Of a stretch of DNA of 64,000 nucleotides, positions 1 through 8,966 are shown in pieces. Position 1 is the first letter of the stretch. Every line of letters starts with the position of its first letter. The notes below the pieces were generated by a model that worked only from the letters and a program-made list of their open reading frames with translations, ran no database searches and was not told where the DNA came from. The translations under genes and the position numbers were made by a program. This DNA comes from an uncultured Bacilli bacterium (GTDB lineage Bacteria; Bacillota_I; Bacilli_A; RF39; UBA660), in NCBI GenBank assembly GCA_934102055.1, contig CAKOSE010000001.1, forward strand, positions 91,460-155,459, given 5' to 3'.

Positions 1-59
1 TTTGCTATACTTACTTTTGATATATTAGCTTCATTTATAATTCTACTAGCTTCTTTCAT
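1..59 (-). CDS. 5' end of an unidentified gene (truncated by window edge)
   Basis: An open frame starts at an ATG at 57-59 on the minus strand and runs off the left edge, giving about 20 residues that begin MKEASRIINEA. An AGGAG Shine-Dalgarno sits about ten bases upstream, and a good promoter lies just before that. The fragment is too short to assign to a family. It is transcribed away from mnmA's 3' end, so mnmA readthrough would feed into it. Confidence 0.55.
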   Translation of the reverse strand, partial: MKEASRIINEANISKVSIA

Positions 60-81
60 GTTATAACCATCTCCTACTATA

Positions 82-109
82 ATTGTATCATAAGTGTCAA
101 GAATGTCAA
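82..109 (-). promoter_or_regulatory. Sigma-A-type promoter for the truncated left-edge gene
   Basis: On the minus strand a perfect TTGACA (104-109) is followed after 16 bases by TACAAT (82-87). A second TTGACA copy at 95-100 is too close to the -10 to be the one used. The promoter lies in the 71-base gap between the mnmA stop and the next ATG. Confidence 0.7.
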
Positions 110-130
110 GTGTAAACCATGTAAAGTTAT

Positions 131-1237
131 TTAAAGTAAATACCAAAGTTTTTTATTATCTTTTCTTACTTCTTTAATTATCCCGCTTCCTATACATCTG
201 TCTTCTAAATATAGAGCACATACTTGTCCTGGTGTGACGCTTTTTACTTCATTATATTTAACAAGAATTTCATCATTATTTAAATACTCTAAGCTAACAG
301 AAATATCTTTGCTACGGTATCTAAATTTAGCATTACAATTTTTAATTTTTTCTTTTGTATTGAGAACTAAATTGTCTATTATACAACTGTCAGAATATAA
401 ATATTTATTATTTTCTCCTTCACAAACATACAATATGTTTTTATTTAGATTTTTTCCTACAACAAATAATTTATCTTTTGTACCACCGATATTTAGTCCT
501 TTTCTTTGACCAATTGTATAATGCATTAAACCAATATGATTTCCTATTTCTTTATTAGTTTCAATATTTATTATTTTTCCTTCTTTATTAGGTAAATAGT
601 TTGATAAGAATTTTTTAAAGTTTCTTTCTCCAATGAAACATATACCTGTGGAATCTTTTTTGTCTTTTGTTATTAAATCATATTTTTTAGCAATTTCTCT
701 TACTTCGGTTTTTTTTAAATTTCCAATAGGAAATAAGACATTTTCTAATTGTTTATTAGTAAGTTGTGCTAAGAAATAAGTTTGATCTTTATTGTCGTCT
801 GTAGCTTTATATAGATTTCCATTTTTCATTTTTGCATAATGTCCAGTTGCAATATAATCTGCACCATATTTTTTGGCTTCTTTTATGAATAAATCAAATT
901 TTATATATTTATTGCACATGACGTCAGGATTTGGAGTTCTTCCCTTTTTTAGTTCCTCTAAAAAGTATGTAAAAACATAATCCCAGTACTCTTTTACAAA
1001 ATCAACTCTATGTAATTTAACTCCTAGCTTATCACAAACCTTTTTAGCATCATTGTAATCTTGTTCTTGCGTACAAATATCGTTTTCTAATGTGGGATTA
1101 CCTTTAATATCATTATTTACTAAGCTATCCCAGTTTCTCATAAATAATCCTTCGACTTCATATCCTTGATTTTTCAAAAGCACGAGTGCTACAGATGAGT
1201 CAACTCCTCCAGAAACTCCGACTATTACTTTTTTCAT
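131..1237 (-). CDS. mnmA: tRNA-uridine 2-sulfurtransferase MnmA
   Basis: MnmA adenylates and thiolates U34 in the wobble position of tRNA-Lys, -Glu and -Gln, using sulfur passed from a cysteine desulfurase in the cytoplasm. The 368-residue length is normal for the family. The N-terminal PP-loop motif SGGVDSS is at residues 9-15. The two catalytic cysteines are visible in DVMCNKY near residue 106 and in STGICFIGERNF near residue 200, followed by the usual C-terminal beta-barrel region with GQVCALY. The gene has its own promoter at 1260-1288, which overlaps the end of the upstream spoIIM-like gene. Identification is firm. Confidence 0.97.
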   Translation of the reverse strand: MKKVIVGVSGGVDSSVALVLLKNQGYEVEGLFMRNWDSLVNNDIKGNPTLENDICTQEQDYNDAKKVCDKLGVKLHRVDFVKEYWDYVFTYFLEELKKGRTPNPDVMCNKYIKFDLFIKEAKKYGADYIATGHYAKMKNGNLYKATDDNKDQTYFLAQLTNKQLENVLFPIGNLKKTEVREIAKKYDLITKDKKDSTGICFIGERNFKKFLSNYLPNKEGKIINIETNKEIGNHIGLMHYTIGQRKGLNIGGTKDKLFVVGKNLNKNILYVCEGENNKYLYSDSCIIDNLVLNTKEKIKNCNAKFRYRSKDISVSLEYLNNDEILVKYNEVKSVTPGQVCALYLEDRCIGSGIIKEVRKDNKKLWYLL

Positions 1238-1259
1238 ATTACCACCAACTTCGGTTTAT

Positions 1260-1288
1260 ATTATATCATAAAGTTAACATCTTGTAAA
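1260..1288 (-). promoter_or_regulatory. Promoter for mnmA
   Basis: TTTACA (1283-1288) and a perfect TATAAT (1260-1265) are spaced by 17 bases on the minus strand, with an extended TGA just before the -10. The site overlaps the last codons of the spoIIM-like gene, so mnmA can be transcribed independently of it. Confidence 0.7.
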
Positions 1289-1912
1289 AAGTTTAATCAG
1301 CATAGGATCTATAAATACTTTTGCCAAGGATATTACTATTACAAAAATAAAAGCAACAATTAAAATTTTTATATATTTTTCTATTTCTTTTTTTATATTT
1401 ATTTCTTGTTTAGAGAAGCAAACAAGTATTATTTTATAAGATATTTTGATAGCTAAGAATGTTATTATAAATAGCATAACTAAATAACAGGCTTTTGATA
1501 AAAATAAATAACATATACTAGCTATTATTCCTTTTATACTATAAATATTAAAGATACTAGCGAGTGCTAATCCTATACTGAAAATTTCACAAAAATAAAT
1601 GAAAATACATGCAAGAACTCCTATTACACTTATGCCTAATATCCATATTAAAAATATGTTATAGGTATTACTTAAAATATTTTTTTTGATTTCATTTAAA
1701 TAGTTTATATTGGTTTTTATAGTAAAATAATTATTTATAGAAGAGTTAACTGTTTCTTTATCTGCTGATGACATAAGATAATAAAAGATTATTCCTATTA
1801 TTAAAGTAATGATAGAAAATGATATAATAAATAAGAATAGATTTTTTGATGTTAGTTTTATTTTATTTAATTTTATTCTTTTGAAATTTTTATTTTTTAA
1901 ATTCATTTTCAT
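1274..1912 (-). CDS. spoIIM: Stage II sporulation protein M-like integral membrane protein
   Basis: The 212-residue product has a basic N-terminus, a first membrane segment at about residues 27-47, an extracytoplasmic loop, then four more hydrophobic segments. The arrangement and the central NTYNIFLIWILG region match the SpoIIM (DUF95) family. In endospore formers SpoIIM works with SpoIID and SpoIIP to degrade septal peptidoglycan during engulfment; the family also occurs in non-sporulating Bacillota, where its role is unclear. SpoIID and SpoIIP are not in this window. A GGTGAT ribosome-binding site precedes the start. A generic multi-pass membrane protein is the alternative. Confidence 0.65.
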   Translation of the reverse strand: MKMNLKNKNFKRIKLNKIKLTSKNLFLFIISFSIITLIIGIIFYYLMSSADKETVNSSINNYFTIKTNINYLNEIKKNILSNTYNIFLIWILGISVIGVLACIFIYFCEIFSIGLALASIFNIYSIKGIIASICYLFLSKACYLVMLFIITFLAIKISYKIILVCFSKQEINIKKEIEKYIKILIVAFIFVIVISLAKVFIDPMLIKLFTRC

Positions 1913-1985
1913 AGTATCACCACTAAATTATATTTGTTATTTGTTATAAATAATATTATTTTGATACTACAATTTTCTAGTAATA

Positions 1986-2014
1986 TTGACTAGTTTTTCT
2001 CTATTTGATATAAT
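1986..2014 (+). promoter_or_regulatory. Promoter for the 31-residue membrane protein gene
   Basis: TTGACT (1986-1991) and a perfect TATAAT (2009-2014) are separated by 17 bases on the plus strand. It faces away from the spoIIM-like gene, so the 124-base gap at 1913-2036 is a divergent promoter region. Confidence 0.75.
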
Positions 2015-2036
2015 TAACTCATCTGGAGGGATAGAT

Positions 2037-2132
2037 GTGAATAAAAAATTTCAAAAAATAGTTATATTTATTATGTTATTTGGACTTCTTGGTTCATCTT
2101 TAGCAGTTTCTATATTATATTTACTTGGATAA
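2037..2132 (+). CDS. 31-residue single-pass membrane protein, Prli42/DUF4044-like
   Basis: A GTG start at 2037 is preceded six bases upstream by a strong GGAGGG site and by a near-consensus promoter. The 31-residue product starts MNKKFQKIV and is otherwise one hydrophobic helix containing GLLGSSLAVS. Size, the basic MNKK(x)Q(K/R) start and the single helix resemble the DUF4044/Prli42 miniproteins of Bacillota; Prli42 in Listeria anchors the stressosome at the membrane. The next gene starts 44 bases downstream on the same strand and may be co-transcribed. The expression signals make a real gene likely; the family call is by resemblance only. Confidence 0.7.
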   Translation: MNKKFQKIVIFIMLFGLLGSSLAVSILYLLG

Positions 2133-2176
2133 TTATTATTTTCAAAAAATATGTTCATACTAATTATGGTGATTGT

Positions 2177-2698
2177 ATGAGCATTTTATTTTTATGCATT
2201 AAAATTTTTTTTACTAGGATTATTGATGTTACTTTAGGGACTCTTAGGACTATTATTACTATTAAGGATAAGGATTTGTTAGCGAGTGTTATAGGTTTTT
2301 TTGAGGTGCTTGTTTGGTTTTTTGTTGCAAAAGAGGCACTTGATTCATCATCTGGGGGTGTTCTTATTGGTATTTGTTATGCATTAGGTTTTGCATGTGG
2401 TACATATATTGGAGGTATACTTTCTAAGAAGATATTAAAAGGTAATTTAACTGTTCAGGTAATTACTACTAAGGCTACTCCGTTATGGCTTTCAACGTTA
2501 AGAGAAGCTGGTTTTGCTGTTTCAGTAATGGATATAAATCAAAGGAAAGATAAGCCTGATAAATATATGTTTTTTATAGAGATAAATAAGAATGACTTTA
2601 ATAAGTTATATAGAATTATTAAAAAGTTTGATCAGGAAGCATTTATAGTGGTAAATGAAAGTAAAACTGTTATAAATGGATATTTTCAAAGTAAGTAG
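2177..2698 (+). CDS. UPF0316 family membrane protein (DUF5698 plus DUF2179)
   Basis: The 173-residue product has three hydrophobic segments in its first 90 residues (FTRIIDVTLGTLRTI, then a glycine-rich pair) followed by a soluble C-terminal DUF2179-type domain of about 75 residues. This is the layout of the UPF0316 (YebE-like) proteins, common in Bacilli and of unknown function. DUF2179 domains are small ligand-binding-like folds. It is one of few plus-strand genes in the host part and converges on the sensor kinase gene across a terminator-like hairpin. Confidence 0.88.
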   Translation: MSILFLCIKIFFTRIIDVTLGTLRTIITIKDKDLLASVIGFFEVLVWFFVAKEALDSSSGGVLIGICYALGFACGTYIGGILSKKILKGNLTVQVITTKATPLWLSTLREAGFAVSVMDINQRKDKPDKYMFFIEINKNDFNKLYRIIKKFDQEAFIVVNESKTVINGYFQSK

Positions 2699-2733
2699 AA
2701 ATAACATTCGATAAAAGAGTTACAATTAAATAT

Positions 2734-2787
2734 AAAAAGAGAGAGGTTATTTTTTTTGTTTTTAACTACTCTACTCTTTTTTATTTT
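2734..2787. terminator. Bidirectional terminator between convergent genes
   Basis: A hairpin with an outer AAAAAGAG/CTCTTTTT stem (2734-2741 with 2774-2781) and two shorter inner stems separates the plus-strand UPF0316 gene from the minus-strand sensor kinase. A- and T-rich flanks on both sides would let it work in either direction. Confidence 0.55.
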
Positions 2788-4177
2788 TGCTAATAATTTT
2801 ACATTTGAAATAAAAGCATGTTCCTTTGTTGGGAGAGGAATCTATTCCATATTTAAATTTGTGATCTTCTAGTATTTCTTTTACTATTGAAAGCCCTAAT
2901 CCTGTTCCTACGACTGTTCTTCTATGTCTTTTGTTGATTCTAAAATATTTATTCCATACTAGTTTTTTATCTTCATCAGAGATTCCTTTTCCTGTATCTA
3001 TGATATTTATTCTAAGTATTTTATTATTTTCTTCTTGAAAAGTAATTTTTATTTTTTTATCTTCACCGGTATAATTTATTGCATTATTTATAAGATTATA
3101 TATAACTCTTTCTATTGATTTTCTGTCTGCAGATATGACATAGTTTTCTGTTTCATTAAATTCAAAAATATAACCATCATTTTTATAAATTGCAAATCTT
3201 TCAAGTATTGTTTCTATTTCTTCTTTAATATTTATATTTTCAAGTTTTAGTTCTTGTTTGTTGTTTTCGAGTTTGGAAAGAAGTAATATATCGTTTACTA
3301 ACATATTAAGGCGTTCTGCTTCATCTATAATGATATTGAGATCTCTTTCTCTTTTTTCTTTGTTGTTATAGTTTAAATCTCTAGCAGATGCTGCATAAGC
3401 TTCGATCATTGTAAGTGGGGTTTTTAAATCGTGACTTACATTTGCTAAGAATTCTTTTCTAAGTTCTTCTGTTTTGCTAAGTTCTTTTGCGGCATCATTA
3501 AGTGTATCAGCAAGTTCTTTTAATTCTAGCACTTCTGTTTCGCATAAAAACTTAATGTTTGTATTTTTATTTGCTAGTTTTTTTGCTTCATTGTTTATTT
3601 TTACTATTGGATCTGCTATTCTTCTTGCAAAATAATAAGATATTATAAAAGATAAAAATAGTAGTATAAATGTTACGTATAGGAATTGTCCTTTTAAAAG
3701 GCTTATACTTTTGTCCATAGGTTCAAGAGAAGAATTGGCAAAAACATAAATATCATTGTTTAGTTTTTTTCCATAAACAAGGGATTTGTTATTGTATCTG
3801 GTGTTTATAAATTCAACTTTTAAATATTTTTTATTACTATTAATAAAGTTGTTTGTTATTACTGATAAAGCTCTATTATCCTTGCCTGCACAATGTTTAT
3901 AATTGTCAGAATAAAAAACTAGTTTATCTTTGCTTATTATTTGAATACATACTTCGTTATCTAAAGATAATTCATTGAAAATTTCAGTTTTATCTTCACT
4001 TTGAATATTGTTTTCAATAGAGGATACGGTTTGTTCTAAATTTTTTGTTTGACTTATCTTATAATATGTATTGAAAAATACTATTTGAAAGAAATATAAA
4101 AAACCTAGCATAATAGAAGAAAATATTAGGAAATATATGAATAAATTAGCACGTAGGCTTCTAGTCTTTAATTTCAA
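2771..4177 (-). CDS. Two-component sensor histidine kinase
   Basis: The 468-residue protein has a membrane segment near residues 12-32, an extracytoplasmic sensor region of about 120 residues, a second membrane segment near 160-180, a HAMP linker, a HisKA domain and a C-terminal HATPase domain. The phospho-acceptor histidine is in NVSHDLKTPL at about residue 249; NLINNAINY (N box), DTGKGIS (G1) and GTGLGLSIV (G2) are present. It autophosphorylates and passes the phosphate to its partner regulator, whose gene it overlaps by 17 bases downstream. The signal sensed cannot be told from the sequence. Confidence 0.95.
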   Translation of the reverse strand: MKLKTRSLRANLFIYFLIFSSIMLGFLYFFQIVFFNTYYKISQTKNLEQTVSSIENNIQSEDKTEIFNELSLDNEVCIQIISKDKLVFYSDNYKHCAGKDNRALSVITNNFINSNKKYLKVEFINTRYNNKSLVYGKKLNNDIYVFANSSLEPMDKSISLLKGQFLYVTFILLFLSFIISYYFARRIADPIVKINNEAKKLANKNTNIKFLCETEVLELKELADTLNDAAKELSKTEELRKEFLANVSHDLKTPLTMIEAYAASARDLNYNNKEKRERDLNIIIDEAERLNMLVNDILLLSKLENNKQELKLENINIKEEIETILERFAIYKNDGYIFEFNETENYVISADRKSIERVIYNLINNAINYTGEDKKIKITFQEENNKILRINIIDTGKGISDEDKKLVWNKYFRINKRHRRTVVGTGLGLSIVKEILEDHKFKYGIDSSPNKGTCFYFKCKIISKNKKE

Positions 4178-4826
4178 ATTTATACCCCACGGCTCTTACT
4201 GTTTTTATAAGATTTCTATATTCTCCTAGATTATTTCTAAGCATTTTTATATGTGTATCTATTGTTCTATCGTCACCATAAAAATCATAACCCCAAACTT
4301 TACTTAGTAATTGTTCTCTTGTAAGGGCAACATTTTTATTATCAATAAAGTATGTTAAAAGATTATATTCTTTTGGTGTTAGTAAAATTTCTTTTTCATT
4401 GATAAAAACACTATGACCTACTCTATCGACTTTTAAATTTTTGTAAATGAATTCATCACTATCTTTTTGGTGATTTCTTTTTAAAATTGCTTTTATTCTG
4501 GCCATTAATTCTTTGGGAGAAAATGGTTTTGTCATGTAATCATCTACTCCTAAGTCGAAACCAAGTAATTTATCTGCTTCTTCACTTCTGGCAGATAGTA
4601 CAATAGTAGGAATATTTTTTATATCTTTTATTTGTCTATAAGAAGAATATCCGTCTAGTTTTGGCATCATTAAATCGAGAATTATTATATCATAATCATT
4701 TTCCTTTACTTTTTCAATGGCCTCTAAACCGTCTCCGGCTTCATCAGTTATATAACCGTCGTTGTGACAATAGTCAACAATTATATTTCTTATTAATTCT
4801 TCATCATCTACTACTAAAACTTTCAT
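4161..4826 (-). CDS. OmpR/PhoB-family response regulator
   Basis: The 221-residue protein has an N-terminal receiver domain with the acidic pair DDEE (8-11), the phospho-acceptor aspartate in IIILDLMMPK near residue 51 and the lysine in TKPFSP, followed by a C-terminal winged-helix DNA-binding domain (LTPKEYNLL, VWGYDFYGDDRTIDTHI). It is the cognate partner of the overlapping kinase gene. An AAGGAGG site lies just upstream of the start. Targets are unknown; the nearby protease and surface-glycan genes are possible but unproven. Confidence 0.96.
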   Translation of the reverse strand: MKVLVVDDEELIRNIIVDYCHNDGYITDEAGDGLEAIEKVKENDYDIIILDLMMPKLDGYSSYRQIKDIKNIPTIVLSARSEEADKLLGFDLGVDDYMTKPFSPKELMARIKAILKRNHQKDSDEFIYKNLKVDRVGHSVFINEKEILLTPKEYNLLTYFIDNKNVALTREQLLSKVWGYDFYGDDRTIDTHIKMLRNNLGEYRNLIKTVRAVGYKFEIKD

Positions 4827-4863
4827 TTGAGTTACCTCCTTAAAGTAATTATATCACATTATA

Positions 4864-4885
4864 GAAAAAAGACCTAAAGTCTTTT
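4864..4885 (-). terminator. Rho-independent terminator upstream of the two-component operon
   Basis: AAAAGAC/GTCTTTT pair across a five-base loop (4867-4885), followed on the minus strand by six T. It would stop readthrough from the spoIVB-like gene before the response-regulator promoter region, which contains a GATATAAT element. The rest of the gap from 4886 to 5130 shows nothing I can identify. Confidence 0.6.
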
Positions 4886-5130
4886 GGGTTTTTAAAATTG
4901 AAAGAGGTAAAGTAAATATATTTGATATGGATTTGGTTTATTTTGGTTAAGGTTTGTAATAACATAGGAACAATAAGTTCCTTATAAACTATTGTTTATT
5001 ATATAAAAAATAAAAGTGAAAACTAATTATAAAAACCTCTTTCATGTATAATTATAGATAGTGGATATGGTATTTATAAGTTAGAAATGTGAAAATTTAG
5101 TGAAAAGATTAGTTTTTTCGTTATAATAAT

Positions 5131-5153
5131 TAAAGAGCAGCGTTTGCTACTCT
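5131..5153 (-). terminator. Terminator overlapping the stop of the spoIVB-like gene
   Basis: An 8-bp stem (5134-5141 with 5146-5153, one G-U pair) encloses the TAG stop codon and is followed by a T-rich but interrupted tail, so it is a weak-to-moderate terminator on the minus strand. Confidence 0.5.
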
Positions 5154-6127
5154 TTTTCTGATTCTTTTAACATATTAGTAATTAGTATTCCATAACCTTT
5201 ATGGGGATTATCTACTACTACGTGTGTTACTGCTCCTACTAGTTTGTTATCTTGGATGATTGGTGAGCCACTCATGCCTTGAACTATACCGTTTCCTTTG
5301 GATAATAAGGCTTCGTCTGTTACTTCAAATAGTATATTTTTAGTTTTGTGATTTTTATCTATACTTAAGATGTTAATTTCAAAATTTTCTTTATTTTGTC
5401 CTTTAATTACTGTTTTAATGTAGGCTTTTCCTGTTCTTATGTTATTAGATATGGGCATTAAATCTTTTTCGTTGTATTTTCTGCTATAAGTACCATATAT
5501 GCCAGTTTGATCGTTTTTATCTATTGTTCCATATATATTATTTTCGTCATAGATAGCATTTTTTTCTCCAACTGTTCCTCTTTGTGCTTTTTCTATACCT
5601 GTTACGTTAGAAGAGAAGATTTTTCCATCTTTAATTTCAAACTTTGTCATTGTTGTTTGATCTTGAATTTCATGGCCTAATGCTCCAAATCTGTTAGTAG
5701 TTGGGTCAATAAAGGTAAGTGTTCCTATCCCTACTATGCTATCTTTTACATATAAACCAGTTTTATAAACGTTATTATCTTTTATTAATTTAAGTGTTGT
5801 TTCATTTACTTTATTTTTACGTTTATAAGTTATTTTTAGAGATTTTTTATTATTAAAATGATCTGATAGATCAGTTATCCCATGAATAACAGTGTCATCT
5901 ACCTTAATAATAGTATCTCCGATTTTAAGACCTGAAGCTCTTCCTGGTGATGAACCTCCTACATTATAGAAGCCTACAACGAGTACTCCACTTGATTTTA
6001 CTTCTATTCCTACGTTTTCTCCTCCGGGTATTACACTATTTGAATAAGCATATGCAGTAAATGGTATACTAAGTATAGTTAAGAAAAGAATCATCAATAG
6101 TTTGTTTTTAAAATTTTTAAAAATCAT
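5147..6127 (-). CDS. spoIVB: SpoIVB-type S55 family serine protease with PDZ domain
   Basis: The 326-residue protein begins with a membrane or signal segment (about 9-28), then a PDZ domain (about 45-115) and an S55 peptidase domain. The catalytic histidine is in GALGHEI near residue 151 and the serine in GIVQGMSGSPII near residue 286, both hallmark positions of SpoIVB. In spore formers SpoIVB is secreted from the forespore and cleaves SpoIVFA to trigger sigma-K activation. Spo0A and SpoIVF are not in this window, so whether the host sporulates is open. An AAGGAG site eight bases before the ATG supports the start. The family call is strong, the sporulation role is inferred. Confidence 0.88.
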   Translation of the reverse strand: MIFKNFKNKLLMILFLTILSIPFTAYAYSNSVIPGGENVGIEVKSSGVLVVGFYNVGGSSPGRASGLKIGDTIIKVDDTVIHGITDLSDHFNNKKSLKITYKRKNKVNETTLKLIKDNNVYKTGLYVKDSIVGIGTLTFIDPTTNRFGALGHEIQDQTTMTKFEIKDGKIFSSNVTGIEKAQRGTVGEKNAIYDENNIYGTIDKNDQTGIYGTYSRKYNEKDLMPISNNIRTGKAYIKTVIKGQNKENFEINILSIDKNHKTKNILFEVTDEALLSKGNGIVQGMSGSPIIQDNKLVGAVTHVVVDNPHKGYGILITNMLKESEKE

Positions 6128-6203
6128 TTTACCAACTCCTTAAACAAACTACATTATTATTATCTACAAAATAGGACAATTTATTTTATATAAAAATTGG
6201 AAG

Positions 6204-6228
6204 AAAAAAAGCATTAGTTTTGCTTTTT
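6204..6228 (-). terminator. Terminator ending the fnl/glycosyltransferase operon
   Basis: AAAAAGCA/TGCTTTTT pair across a seven-base loop that contains the glycosyltransferase stop codon, followed by a T run on the minus strand. It marks the end of the operon that starts at the promoter at 11907-11934. Confidence 0.7.
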
Positions 6229-8952
6229 AGAATTAATAAACATATGTATAGAAAGAATAATTCCTCTATTTTTTATGTTTAGTAGGTTTCTTTTTAATCT
6301 CCATATAATGCTTTTTTGATCTTTAGAGTTATCTATATTACAAATTGGTTCATATTTTAAGCTTTTATCTAAAATATCTATATATTTTTTGTATAAAATT
6401 CCAACTTCGTAATAATTTTTTCTAAGCTTTTCATCATTAGTTACTAGGTTAATTATTGTATCTAATTCTTCCAACTTTTGATTGTCTGTATTTTGATTTT
6501 TATTATTTTTTTCTGTATTTGTTAAGGTGTTGTTGATTGCTAGAAAACTATATTTTTTTGATAAATTAATATATAATAATATATCATTTTGGTAACATTC
6601 TTCTTCTGTAAATGCTTCTTTTTTAATCATTACTGTTGATAAGTTTATATAACAATTTTTTATTAGTTCTTTAGAGCATTTTCCATTAAAAATACTAGTA
6701 TTTATTTCTTTTGGAGTGTTTTCTTCGACGATGTTATAATTTGTATGAGAAAAGGTTTTATCGTCTCTTAGCATTTCTGTTAATTGGATTAATAACTTGT
6801 CTTTATGAAATGTGCTGTTTGAATCTAAAAATGATATATAATCTCCGGTTATATCTTTTATGCATTTAAGAGTTAGTTCTTGTTTATTTTTGGGTTCTTT
6901 AAATTGAAAATATTTTATTTTTTTATTATTTTTAATGTATTCTAAAAGTTTAGTATTGTCCTCGATATAATTATTATCTATTACGATTAGTTCCCAATTA
7001 GTAAAACTTTGTTGTTCTACTGATTTTATTGATTGTATTGTTTTTTCTATATCATCATCGCAAAAAAGAATTATAGATATTTTAAATTTTTCAAGTTCAT
7101 TTTTAACGTGTTTTTCTATATATTTGATGGCTCCTTCATAGTTTGTTTTTCTAAGAGAAGTTTGAAAACTAATATCAAATTTTAAACTTGTTCCTCTATA
7201 TTTTTCTTTTATTTCTATAGGAATGTCTTCATATATTTTTATCCATAATTTATTACATTCTGGTATGGTGTTTTTATTTTTTTGTGTATCTTGATTTTCA
7301 TGAACTCTATATTTGGCTAGAGGTTTATCTACATGATAAAATTTATATTTATATAAAATTTTATTCCAATATTCATAGTCTTGAGTTGTTTTATATTTTG
7401 TTTCAAATAAACCGTTTTCATCAAAGACTTTTTTTGGTATTAAAAGGGTTATACCATTTATGTTTCCGTTTATTACGGAGTATTTATCTTGTTTTATTAA
7501 GTCTCTGTGCCAGCGGATGGAACTTCTATAAATTATGCCATCTTTGTCCATTACATCGTTATCTGAATATAAAATTATATTTTTGTCTTTTTCTTTTGCT
7601 AGATATTTTATTTGGTCTTCAATTTTTGTTTTATAATACATATCATCATGAGAGAGCCAAGAGAAGTATTCCCCTTTCATGCTTTTTATTGCAGTATTAA
7701 GTGCTGATGCAACTCCCCCATTTTTCTTTTTTATGTATTTTATCTTGTCTTTGTATGATTTTATTATTTCATGTGTTTTATCAGTACTTCCATCGTTAAC
7801 TACTATTATTTCTATATTTTTATATGTTTGGTTAAGTGCACTATCTATTGCTTCTTTAACATAGTTTTCCCCATTATAGACAGGGATTATTATGCTGACT
7901 AAGGGATTAAATACTTCATTTTCTTTTTTTGGATGATAGTTTTCTATAAAGTATTTAGTGCTTACGATTAGATTATCATAATTTTTATAATTAAAGTTTG
8001 AATTATCGAAAAAGTATGAATGATATAAAGAGTGTTTATATACTTCGAGTAGATCTTTACTTATTTTTTCTAGACCATTTCTAAAATGATTTGTAAATTC
8101 TATTTTTTCTTCTTCTGTTTTTAATTTTTTAACTGAAGCGAAGAAAAATGTCAAGCAGTTGTTATAGAAAAATATTCTTGAAAATTCTTCATTTTTCTTA
8201 TAAAAATACTTCATTGTTTCTATTACAGAATCCAGAGTTCCTAAGTATGAATCAAGGGTCTTACAAGATGATAATTGTGTTTGAGGATGCATTCTGTAGT
8301 ATTTAAATAAATTAGGGATATATATTATTTTTTGAGATTCTTCGATGATTGGCAAAATAGCCATTAAATCATTTGCGTGTTTTCCTTTGTAAGGATGTTT
8401 TTGTAATAGTTCTTTTTTTATTATTTTGTTTGAACTCGAAGCACAAGCCCAGTGTCCCATTAAAACTTGTTTTTTTAGTTCGTGAATAGAATCTGTGTTT
8501 TTTTCTATGCTCATGGTGCTAGTATAGATATTATCTTCATAAATGGAAGCTTTTTTTATTTTTTTCTCATTATGATAAATTGCAATATCTGATACTACAA
8601 TATCTGCATTTGTTTTTAAAGCTTGATATAACATTTTTTTATAGAAGTTTTTATCTACAAAATCATCAGAGCTTTGTACTCCAATATAGGTTCCCCTAGC
8701 CTTACTAATTCCTTTTTCTAGAGTTTTAGGGCATCCTAAATTTTTTTTATTTTTGAAAATTCTTATTAGTTTTTTATATTTTTTATTTTGATTTTTCCAT
8801 TTTCTTACTTTAGATAGGGATTTGTCAGTAGAACCGTCATCTATTACTATTATTTCTACGTTCCCTTTTATTCCTTTTGTAATACTATTTAAACACTCTT
8901 CTATATATTCCTCATGATTATACATTGGAATTACTATGCTTAGATCTTTCAT
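6214..8952 (-). CDS. Triple GT2-domain glycosyltransferase
   Basis: This 912-residue protein carries three GT2 (GT-A fold) modules in series. The first starts at the N-terminus (DLSIVIPMYNHEEY, DDGSTDKS), the second near residue 349 (LVSIIIPVYNGENY, NDGSTDKT, with SHDDM as the DxD-like motif) and the third near residue 622 (KISIILFCDDD, FLDSNS). The third lacks a clean DDGS motif and may be weakened. It probably builds part of a repeat unit of a surface polysaccharide at the inner membrane face. I chose the ATG at 8952 because an AAGGAG site is placed correctly before it; a start nine codons upstream would overlap the preceding gene. It is the last gene of the fnl-like operon. Confidence 0.88.
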   Translation of the reverse strand: MKDLSIVIPMYNHEEYIEECLNSITKGIKGNVEIIVIDDGSTDKSLSKVRKWKNQNKKYKKLIRIFKNKKNLGCPKTLEKGISKARGTYIGVQSSDDFVDKNFYKKMLYQALKTNADIVVSDIAIYHNEKKIKKASIYEDNIYTSTMSIEKNTDSIHELKKQVLMGHWACASSSNKIIKKELLQKHPYKGKHANDLMAILPIIEESQKIIYIPNLFKYYRMHPQTQLSSCKTLDSYLGTLDSVIETMKYFYKKNEEFSRIFFYNNCLTFFFASVKKLKTEEEKIEFTNHFRNGLEKISKDLLEVYKHSLYHSYFFDNSNFNYKNYDNLIVSTKYFIENYHPKKENEVFNPLVSIIIPVYNGENYVKEAIDSALNQTYKNIEIIVVNDGSTDKTHEIIKSYKDKIKYIKKKNGGVASALNTAIKSMKGEYFSWLSHDDMYYKTKIEDQIKYLAKEKDKNIILYSDNDVMDKDGIIYRSSIRWHRDLIKQDKYSVINGNINGITLLIPKKVFDENGLFETKYKTTQDYEYWNKILYKYKFYHVDKPLAKYRVHENQDTQKNKNTIPECNKLWIKIYEDIPIEIKEKYRGTSLKFDISFQTSLRKTNYEGAIKYIEKHVKNELEKFKISIILFCDDDIEKTIQSIKSVEQQSFTNWELIVIDNNYIEDNTKLLEYIKNNKKIKYFQFKEPKNKQELTLKCIKDITGDYISFLDSNSTFHKDKLLIQLTEMLRDDKTFSHTNYNIVEENTPKEINTSIFNGKCSKELIKNCYINLSTVMIKKEAFTEEECYQNDILLYINLSKKYSFLAINNTLTNTEKNNKNQNTDNQKLEELDTIINLVTNDEKLRKNYYEVGILYKKYIDILDKSLKYEPICNIDNSKDQKSIIWRLKRNLLNIKNRGIILSIHMFINSKKQN

Positions 8953-8966
8953 ATTTCTCTCCTTGT

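Noticed and set aside
4886..5130. A gene between the two-component system and spoIVB-like gene
   Set aside because: Only very short frames without ribosome-binding sites are present. Apart from the terminators at either side, nothing could be supported.
7284..7700. 138-residue plus-strand frame within the glycosyltransferase gene
   Set aside because: It is the complement of a conserved GT2 domain and shows no start signals.
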